Below, one piece after another: positions 58,139 to 64,000 of a stretch of DNA of 64,000 nt (position 1 is the first letter of the stretch; every line of letters starts with the position of its first letter). The notes under the pieces are model-generated. The model did not search any database and had not been told where the DNA came from. It was given only the letters and a program-made list of their open reading frames with translations. Where the stretch lies: positions 4,765,001-4,829,000 of the forward strand of contig NZ_JAPENW010000001.1 in NCBI RefSeq assembly GCF_026341855.1. Reading direction: 5' to 3'. The position numbers and the translations under genes were made by a program. This stretch comes from Streptomyces sp. NBC_00568. GTDB lineage: Bacteria; Actinomycetota; Actinomycetes; Streptomycetales; Streptomycetaceae.

Positions 58139-60886
58139 CTACGCGTCGCCGCCCGCCGCGCCCGGGTCGGCCGCCGTCACGTCGAGCAGCTGATAGCGGT
58201 CGACCGCCTGCTTCAGCACCGACCGGTCCACCTTGCCCTCACGGGCCAGCTCGGTCAGCACGGCGACCACGATCGACTCCGCGTCGATGTGGAAGAAACG
58301 CCTGGCCGCGCCCCGCGTGTCCGCGAAGCCGAAGCCGTCCGCGCCGAGGGACTGATAGGTGCCGGGCACCCACCGGGCGATCTGGTCGGGAACCGATCGC
58401 ATCCAGTCGGAGACCGCCACGAACGGGCCCTGGGCGGCGGAGAGCTTCCGCGTCACGTACGGGACGCGCTGCTCCTCCTCGGGATGCAGCAGATTGTGCC
58501 GCTCCACGTCGACGGCCTCGCGCCGCAGCTCGTTCCAGGACGTCGCCGACCAGACGTCCGCCCTGACGTTCCACTCCTCGGAGAGGATCCGCTGCGCCTC
58601 GACGGCCCAGGGGACGGCGACACCGGAGGCCATGATCTGCGCGGGGATCGTGCCCGAGGTGCCCTCGCTGAAGCGGTACAGGCCCTTCAGGATGCCCTCG
58701 GCGTCCACGTTCTCCGGCTCGGCCGGGTGCTGGAGCGGCTCGTTGTAGACGGTGAGGTAGTAGAAGACGTCCTCGCCGTGCGGGTGCTCCTCGGACGAGC
58801 CGTACATGCGGCGCAGACCGTCCTGGACGATGTGCGCGATCTCGAAGCCGAACGCCGGGTCGTAGGCGACACAGCCCGGGTTGGTCGAGGCGAGCAGCTG
58901 CGAGTGGCCGTCCGCGTGCTGGAGGCCCTCACCGGTCAGCGTGGTACGTCCGGCGGTCGCGCCCAGCACGAAACCGCGCGCCAGCTGGTCGGCCATCTGC
59001 CAGAACTGGTCACCCGTTCGCTGGAAACCGAACATCGAGTAGAAGACGTAGACCGGGATGAGCGGCTCGCCATGGGTGGCGTACGCCGAACCCGCCGCGA
59101 TCAGCGAGGCCGTGCAGCCCGCCTCCGAGATGCCGTCGTGCAGCATCTGGCCGGTCGGCGACTCCTTGTAGGCGAGGAGCAGTTCGCGGTCCACCGACTC
59201 GTACTGCTGGCCGAGCGGGTTGTAGATCTTCGCACTCGGGAAGAACGAGTCCATGCCGAAGGTGCGGTACTCGTCGGGCGCGATCAGCACGAACCGCTTG
59301 CCGATCTCCTTGTCCCGCATGAGGTCCTTGAGCAGTCGCACAAAGGCCATGGTCGTGGCGATGGACTGCTGACCCGAGCCCTTCTTCACACTCGCGTACG
59401 TCTTGTCCTCGGGCAGGACCAGCGGCTTCGACCGCACGACGCGCGTCGGGACGTACCCGCCGAGCCCCTTGCGGCGGTCGTGCATGTACTGGATCTCCTC
59501 CGAGTTCCGGCCCGGGTGGTAGTACGGCGGCGCGCCGTCCTCCAGCTCCTTGTCGGTGATCGGCAGGTGCAGCCGGTCGCGGAAGCCCTTGAGGTCGGCG
59601 ACCGTCAGCTTCTTCATCTGGTGCGTGGCGTTGCGGCCCTCGAAGTTCGGGCCGAGCGTCCAGCCCTTGACCGTCTGCGCCAGGATCACCGTCGGCTGGC
59701 CCTTGTGCTCCTTGGCCGCCGAGAACGCCGCGTAGATCTTCTTGTGGTCGTGGCCGCCGCGCCCGAGGTGCAGGATCTGGTCGTCGGTCATGCCCTCGAC
59801 CATCGCGCGCAGCCGGTGGTCGTCGCCGAAGAAGTGCTGGCGGATGTACGCGCCCGTCTCTGTGGCGTACGTCTGGAACTGGCCGTCCGGCGTGGTGTTC
59901 AGGCGGTTGACCAGCACCCCGTCGCGGTCCTGCGCGAGCAGCGGGTCCCAGGTGCGGTCCCAGACCAGCTTGATGACGTTCCAGCCGGCGCCCCGGAACT
60001 GCGACTCCAGCTCCTGGATGATCTTGCCGTTGCCGCGCACCGGGCCGTCGAGGCGCTGGAGGTTGCAGTTCACGACGAAGGTCAGGTTGTCCAGGCCCTC
60101 GCGCGCGGCGATCGACAACTGGCCGAGCGACTCCGGTTCGTCCATCTCGCCGTCACCGAGGAACGCCCAGACGTGGGACTTGGAGGTGTCCGCGATGCCG
60201 CGCGCCTCCATGTAGCGGTTCATGCGCGCCTGGAAGATCGCGCCGAGCGGGCCGAGGCCCATCGACACCGTCGGGAACTCCCAGAAGTCCGGCATCAGCC
60301 GGGGGTGCGGGTACGAGGACAGGCCGTAGGGCGCCTTCGACTTCTCCTGCCGGAACGCGTCGAGCTGCTGCTCGGAGAGCCGGTCGAGGAGGAACGCGCG
60401 GGCGTAGATGCCCGGCGAGGCGTGCCCCTGGAAGAAGATCTGGTCGCCGCCGTCGCCCTCGTCCTTGCCGCGGAAGAAGTGGTTGAAGCCGACGTCGTAG
60501 AGCGAGGCGGAGGAGGCGAAGGTCGCGATGTGGCCGCCGACGCCGATGCCGGGACGCTGCGCCCTGGAGACCATCACGGCCGCGTTCCAGCGGGTCGCGT
60601 TGAGGACCTTGCGCTCGATCTCCTCGTTGCCCGGGAAGAACGGCTCGTCCCTGGTCGCGATCGTGTTGACGTAGTCCGTGCTGCGCATCTCGGGCACGGC
60701 CACGCGCTTCTCGCGTGCCCGCTCGATCAGCCGCAGCATCAGGTAGCGGGCCCGCTCACGGCCGCGCTCGTCGACGGCGGCGTCGAGGGAGTCGAGCCAC
60801 TCCTGAGTCTCCTCAGGATCGAAGTCCGGGACCTGGCTGGGAAGGCCGCCAATGATGATCGGGTTGCGATCGGATCCGGAAGCCAC
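58139..60886 (-). CDS. aceE: Pyruvate dehydrogenase E1, homodimeric type
   Basis: 915 residues, as expected for the single-chain E1 (not the alpha/beta type). It decarboxylates pyruvate with thiamine diphosphate and passes acetyl groups to the E2 lipoyl domain. The thiamine motif is LGDGEMDEPES...FVVNCNLQRLDG; GIGVGGHIATFASSASLYDVGFNHFFRG is the N-terminal substrate block. The start codon at 60886 begins the family-typical leader before DFDPEETQEWLDSLD. A 467-bp divergent gap precedes it. E2 and E3 genes are not in the window. Confidence 0.95.
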   Translation of the reverse strand: MASGSDRNPIIIGGLPSQVPDFDPEETQEWLDSLDAAVDERGRERARYLMLRLIERAREKRVAVPEMRSTDYVNTIATRDEPFFPGNEEIERKVLNATRWNAAVMVSRAQRPGIGVGGHIATFASSASLYDVGFNHFFRGKDEGDGGDQIFFQGHASPGIYARAFLLDRLSEQQLDAFRQEKSKAPYGLSSYPHPRLMPDFWEFPTVSMGLGPLGAIFQARMNRYMEARGIADTSKSHVWAFLGDGEMDEPESLGQLSIAAREGLDNLTFVVNCNLQRLDGPVRGNGKIIQELESQFRGAGWNVIKLVWDRTWDPLLAQDRDGVLVNRLNTTPDGQFQTYATETGAYIRQHFFGDDHRLRAMVEGMTDDQILHLGRGGHDHKKIYAAFSAAKEHKGQPTVILAQTVKGWTLGPNFEGRNATHQMKKLTVADLKGFRDRLHLPITDKELEDGAPPYYHPGRNSEEIQYMHDRRKGLGGYVPTRVVRSKPLVLPEDKTYASVKKGSGQQSIATTMAFVRLLKDLMRDKEIGKRFVLIAPDEYRTFGMDSFFPSAKIYNPLGQQYESVDRELLLAYKESPTGQMLHDGISEAGCTASLIAAGSAYATHGEPLIPVYVFYSMFGFQRTGDQFWQMADQLARGFVLGATAGRTTLTGEGLQHADGHSQLLASTNPGCVAYDPAFGFEIAHIVQDGLRRMYGSSEEHPHGEDVFYYLTVYNEPLQHPAEPENVDAEGILKGLYRFSEGTSGTIPAQIMASGVAVPWAVEAQRILSEEWNVRADVWSATSWNELRREAVDVERHNLLHPEEEQRVPYVTRKLSAAQGPFVAVSDWMRSVPDQIARWVPGTYQSLGADGFGFADTRGAARRFFHIDAESIVVAVLTELAREGKVDRSVLKQAVDRYQLLDVTAADPGAAGGDA

Positions 60887-61353
60887 GCTGTTCCTTCGCT
60901 GTCAGAGGGCTGTCTACGGTGGGTTTTCCCTGTATCTGCACCGTTCCCCATCGTGTACCTCGGGAACGCGTACGTCATCTCTACTAAGGGGTAACCGAGA
61001 CGTTCGTACAGACCGTTGGGACGGGCCCGACCAAAACGCAACGATACGCTCAGTACGTGACGCGTTCCGCAAAGCCGTTCGGCTCTCGTACGGTCCAAGG
61101 GTTCCGAAGCCCATAAAAGGGGCAGAAGGGTGTGGTGCCCGTCACGTGGCGTCATGATGGCCCGCCGGGAGTTGCGTCGGCACTGCCAGGATCGTCACCG
61201 TTTCGGCGGTCTCGACGGCCGGGTACTTGCGCGATCCGCTCCGCCCGTGTGGACTACGGCCAACGCTTCGCGTACGCGCGTGGCTGAGACTCCCCCTGAC
61301 TCTGGACGAGCAGAGGGAGACCCCAATCCCGAAACATGATCAGGAGGCAAGCC
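60887..61353. other. Divergent promoter region of aceE and DUF3052 gene
   Basis: 467 bp without a gene. It contains AT-richer patches (around 60950-61060) where promoters are expected; open frames are short and lack bias. I see no strong dyad. Confidence 0.5.
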
Positions 61354-61782
61354 GTGAGCGCGACCGCGGACCACGCGGAGGAGCGGACCAACCCGGCCGC
61401 CAGGCTGGGGTTCGAGCCCGGACAGGTGGTCCAGGAGATCGGCTTCGACGACGACGTTGACCACGAGCTCCGTGAAGGCATCGAATCGCTGATCGGCCAG
61501 GATCTGGTCGACGAGGACTACGACGACGTCGCTGACGTGGTGCTGTTGTGGTTCCGGGACGAGGACGGCGATCTCACGGACGCACTGGTGGACGTCATCG
61601 GTCTCCTTGAGGACGGCGGCATGATCTGGCTGCTGACCCCGAAGACCGGCAGGGACGGTTACGTCGAGCCCAGCGACATCAGCGATGCCGCACAGACAGC
61701 CGGCCTCTCCCAGACGAAGAGCATCTCCGTCGGCAAGGAATGGTCGGGTACCCGCCTGGCCACCCCCAAGTCGAAGCGCTGA
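61354..61782 (+). CDS. DUF3052 protein
   Basis: 142 residues, acidic, matching the actinobacterial DUF3052 family: RLGFEPGQVVQEIGFDDDVD, DVVLLWFRDEDGDLTDALVDVIGLL, GMIWLLTPKTGRDGYVEPSDI and TKSISVGKEWSGTRL. Function unknown. GTG 61354 has AGGAGG 6 bp upstream. The gene is conservedly placed next to aceE and a peroxiredoxin. Confidence 0.9.
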   Translation: MSATADHAEERTNPAARLGFEPGQVVQEIGFDDDVDHELREGIESLIGQDLVDEDYDDVADVVLLWFRDEDGDLTDALVDVIGLLEDGGMIWLLTPKTGRDGYVEPSDISDAAQTAGLSQTKSISVGKEWSGTRLATPKSKR

Positions 61783-61811
61783 GCTGCAGCCCCGTCTGCA
61801 AGCAGAGCATC

Positions 61812-61851
61812 CGTGAGGCCCCCGCCGAGCCACCTCGGCGGGGGCCTCACG
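61812..61851 (+). terminator. Terminator after DUF3052 gene
   Basis: CGTGAGGCCCCCGCCGAG and CTCGGCGGGGGCCTCACG form a perfect 18-bp stem with a CCAC loop. Confidence 0.9.
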
Positions 61852-61955
61852 CATACGCCCGGACCGCCCCGGCGGGGCCGCGCCGGGGCCCGGTGTCGAT
61901 CACTGCGTACGCTGGTCGTCACCCGAACAGACCTTTGGAAGGGAAGCGAGTGACT

Positions 61956-62414
61956 ATGGCCATCGAGGTCGGCACCAAGGCCCCGGACTTCGAGCTGAAG
62001 GACAACCACGGCGCCACCGTGAAACTGTCCGACTTCCGTGGCGACAAGAACGTGGTGCTGCTCTTCTACCCGTTCGCCTTCACGGGCGTGTGCACGGGCG
62101 AGCTGTGCTCCCTGCGCGACAACCTGCCGCAGTTCACCGACCGCGACACCCAGCTGCTGGCGGTGTCCAACGACTCCATCCACACCCTGCGCGTCTTCGC
62201 CGAGCAGGAGGGCCTGGAGTACCCGCTTCTCTCCGATTTCTGGCCGCACGGCAACATTTCGCGCGCGTACGGCGTCTTCGACGAGGACAAGGGCTGCGCC
62301 GTGCGCGGCACGTTCATCATCGACAAGGAGGGTGTCGTCCGCTGGACCGTCGTCAACGCCCTGCCGGACGCGCGTGACCTGAACGAGTACGTCAAGGCGC
62401 TCGACACCCTGTGA
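61956..62414 (+). CDS. Peroxiredoxin, AhpE/Bcp type
   Basis: 152 residues. The peroxidatic Cys46 is in YPFAFTGVCTGELC (P-x3-T-x2-C), with a second Cys at 51; the resolving partner is not obvious. It reduces peroxides and peroxynitrite in the cytosol. ATG 61956 has GGAAGGGAAG about 10 bp upstream. Followed by two TerD genes. Confidence 0.92.
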   Translation: MAIEVGTKAPDFELKDNHGATVKLSDFRGDKNVVLLFYPFAFTGVCTGELCSLRDNLPQFTDRDTQLLAVSNDSIHTLRVFAEQEGLEYPLLSDFWPHGNISRAYGVFDEDKGCAVRGTFIIDKEGVVRWTVVNALPDARDLNEYVKALDTL

Positions 62415-62528
62415 TTGGTCGGTTCCAAGCCCTGCAAGGCGAGGGAACCCGTCACTAGGATCGAACCGTTGATCCGATACCAACGCACCTACGGGGCTCC
62501 CCGCCCCTGAACACCATTGGGAGGACTC

Positions 62529-63104
62529 GTGGGAGTCAGCCTCAGCAAGGGCGGCAACGTATCGCTGTCGAAGGAGGCCCCGGGACTGACCGCGGTCATC
62601 GTCGGTCTGGGATGGGACGCCCGGACCACGACCGGCGTGGACTTCGACCTCGATGCCAGTGCCATCCTCACGAACGCGGACGGCAAGGTCAGCACCGACC
62701 AGAACTTCGTGTTCTTCAACAACCTGAAGAGCCCGGACGGATCGGTGGAGCACACCGGCGACAACATCACCGGTGAGGGCGAGGGCGACGACGAGCAGAT
62801 CAAGGTCAATCTCGCCGCCGTTCCCGCCGACGTCACGAAGATCGTTTTCCCGGTGTCGATCTACGACGCCGAGAACCGCCAGCAGTCCTTCGGCCAGGTC
62901 CGCAACGCGTTCATCCGCGTGGTGAACCAGGCCGGCGAGGCGGAGATCGCGCGTTACGACCTCTCCGAGGACGCCTCGACGGAGACCGCGATGGTCTTCG
63001 GCGAGCTCTACCGCAACGGCGCCGAGTGGAAGTTCCGCGCCATCGGCCAGGGCTACGCCTCCGGCCTGCGCGGTATCGCGCAGGACTTCGGCGTCAACGT
63101 CTGA
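62529..63104 (+). CDS. terD: TerD-family calcium-binding stress protein, copy 1
   Basis: 191 residues. The calcium-site motifs DFDLDASA and DNITGEGEGDDEQI are clear; LSKGGNVSLSKEAPGL and GQGYASGLRGIAQDFGVNV bracket the domain. TerD proteins belong to tellurite-resistance/stress gene sets and in Streptomyces affect calcium-dependent development. GTG 62529 has GGGAGGAC upstream. About 70 percent similar by eye to the next gene: a tandem duplication. Confidence 0.93.
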   Translation: MGVSLSKGGNVSLSKEAPGLTAVIVGLGWDARTTTGVDFDLDASAILTNADGKVSTDQNFVFFNNLKSPDGSVEHTGDNITGEGEGDDEQIKVNLAAVPADVTKIVFPVSIYDAENRQQSFGQVRNAFIRVVNQAGEAEIARYDLSEDASTETAMVFGELYRNGAEWKFRAIGQGYASGLRGIAQDFGVNV

Positions 63105-63128
63105 GCCTTCGGGCCTCGGACACTTCGG

Positions 63129-63161
63129 TCCGGTGCCGCACCTTTCCGGTGCGGCACCGGA
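63129..63161 (+). terminator. Hairpin between the two terD genes
   Basis: TCCGGTGCCGCACC and GGTGCGGCACCGGA form a perfect 14-bp stem with a 5-base loop. No long T-run; it may attenuate or process the transcript so the copies are expressed at different levels. Confidence 0.7.
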
Positions 63162-63205
63162 TCAGCCGTACCAAGTGAAGATCGACCTCGGGGAGGACCA
63201 GCATC

Positions 63206-63781
63206 ATGGGCGTCACGCTCGCCAAGGGGGGCAATGTCTCCCTCTCGAAGGCCGCACCGAACCTCACACAGGTGATGATCGGGCTCGGCTGGGACGCACG
63301 TTCCACCACCGGAGCCGACTTCGACCTCGACGCCAGCGCGCTGCTGTGCAACGGCGGCCGTGTGCTCGGGGACGAGTGGTTCATCTTCTACAACCAGCTC
63401 AAGAGCCCGGACGGCTCGGTGGAGCACACCGGTGACAACCTCACGGGTGAGGGCGAGGGCGACGACGAGTCGATCCTGATCGACCTCTCCAAGGTCCCGG
63501 CCCACGTCGACAAGATCGTCTTCCCCGTCTCCATCCACGACGCGGACAATCGCGGCCAGACCTTCGGCCAGGTCAGCAATGCCTTCATCCGTGTCGTGAA
63601 CCAGGCCGACGGCCAGGAGCTCGCCCGCTACGACCTCTCCGAGGATGCCTCCACCGAGACGGCGATGATCTTCGGCGAGGTCTACCGCTACAACGCCGAG
63701 TGGAAGTTCCGCGCGGTCGGTCAGGGGTACGCGTCGGGGCTGCGGGGCATCGCGCTCGACTTCGGGGTCAACGTTTCCTAG
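63206..63781 (+). CDS. terD: TerD-family calcium-binding stress protein, copy 2
   Basis: 191 residues, the same length as copy 1, with DFDLDASALL and DNLTGEGEGDDESI. Differences from copy 1 cluster in the loop after the first motif (CNGGRVLGDEW against TNADGKVSTDQN) and in the helix KVPAHVDK. ATG 63206; GGGAGGA lies about 9 bp upstream. Precedes a DUF475 gene, a common partnership in Streptomyces stress clusters. Confidence 0.93.
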   Translation: MGVTLAKGGNVSLSKAAPNLTQVMIGLGWDARSTTGADFDLDASALLCNGGRVLGDEWFIFYNQLKSPDGSVEHTGDNLTGEGEGDDESILIDLSKVPAHVDKIVFPVSIHDADNRGQTFGQVSNAFIRVVNQADGQELARYDLSEDASTETAMIFGEVYRYNAEWKFRAVGQGYASGLRGIALDFGVNVS

Positions 63782-63864
63782 GCCCACCTGCACCGGTCGA
63801 AGGCGGACCCTTAGACTTCGTGGTCAACAGTAGGTAAAGCCGAGTACGGCGCGGGGGCGACCCT

Positions 63865-63886
63865 CCCCCAAGCTAGCGCTTGGGGG
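63865..63886. terminator. Hairpin CCCCCAAGC/GCTTGGGGG before DUF475 gene
   Basis: A perfect 9-bp stem with a 4-base loop (63865-63886), flanked by CCT and TGCCCCCACC. It resembles the short intergenic hairpins repeated through Streptomyces genomes. Confidence 0.6.
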
Positions 63887-63916
63887 TGCCCCCACCACAC
63901 GATGATTGGGTAGCCA

Positions 63917-64000
63917 GTGCTTCTGAAAACCTTCGGCTGGTCGTTCGCGATTACCGCGCTCGGTCTGGTCGCAGCGGCCTTCTACGGGGGGTGGACCGCC
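63917..64000 (+). CDS. DUF475 (TerC-like) integral membrane protein, N-terminal part
   Basis: The window ends after 28 residues. From GTG 63917 the protein begins with LLKTFGWSFAITALGLVAAAFYGGWTA, the first membrane helix of Streptomyces DUF475 proteins, which are TerC-like and usually follow terD genes. The ribosome site is weak, so the start is provisional. Confidence 0.7.
   Translation, partial: MLLKTFGWSFAITALGLVAAAFYGGWTA

Noticed and set aside
62415..62528. Possible tRNA-like segment between peroxiredoxin and terD
   Set aside because: The GGTTC and GATCGAAC strings are present but no cloverleaf with acceptor and anticodon stems can be drawn.

Overview
The window is high-GC actinobacterial DNA and almost certainly a Streptomyces chromosome arm-to-core segment. 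The evidence is GC-rich third positions, frequent GTG starts, GGAGG-type ribosome sites, Tat signal peptides, and families typical of the genus (SCO2400 family, DUF3145, DUF3052, DUF4429, DUF475, TerD pairs, a FasR-type PucR regulator beside the fab genes). From memory, and not checked here, the gene order from about 23.8 kb to the end resembles the S. coelicolor SCO2366-SCO2400 neighbourhood. No rRNA, tRNA or CRISPR array was seen.

Region 1 (0-24 kb) is a carbohydrate-utilisation island. It holds an IclR regulator overlapping an SMP-30 sugar lactonase, the 5' stub of a sugar-binding-protein gene cut off by a TnpB (IS200/IS605-type) element, a GH51 arabinofuranosidase, a Tat-exported GH35 beta-galactosidase, an intradiol dioxygenase-like secreted protein, a solute-binding lipoprotein, and an aminotransferase with a long Pro/Gln/Ala tail. 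A leftward block follows: sugar-acid dehydratase, zinc sugar dehydrogenase, an uncharacterised TIM-barrel (U32-like) protein, a ChvE/MmsA/MmsB-type monosaccharide ABC transporter, and a secreted aldose 1-epimerase. Four nearly identical copies of a 14-bp element (CGAAATNTCGAACA) sit 10-30 bp before the starts of iclR, the broken binding-protein gene, the TIM-barrel gene and the dehydratase. They tie the two halves of the island into one candidate regulon. Together the genes suggest hydrolysis of arabinogalactan-like polymers, uptake of the released sugars, and oxidation through lactone and sugar acid to a 2-keto-3-deoxy acid.

Region 2 (24-42 kb) is mixed housekeeping and accessory DNA. It includes a MarR regulator divergent from a quinone-oxidoreductase-like enzyme and Ohr, an M14 carboxypeptidase, a 45-bp-phased minisatellite before an EI24 membrane protein, and a pyroglutamyl-peptidase-like secreted protein whose catalytic Cys position is Ser. 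It also has a LysR regulator divergent from a dehydrogenase/RidA pair, a TetR regulator divergent from a GH3 glucosidase, a second aldose epimerase, and an SGNH lipoprotein.

Region 3 (42-47.5 kb) is the core fatty-acid synthase operon fasR, fabD, fabH, acpP, fabF, read leftwards and closed by a strong bidirectional terminator shared with a DUF3145 gene. Region 4 (47.5-58 kb) holds several regulator/target pairs (TetR with an NmrA-like reductase, a MerR gene with its own operator, TetR with an MFS exporter) plus pirin, a beta-lactamase-like protein, a GNAT enzyme, DUF4429 and DUF1023 proteins and a potassium channel. Region 5 (58-64 kb) holds aceE, DUF3052, an AhpE/Bcp peroxiredoxin, two TerD proteins and the start of a DUF475 membrane protein.
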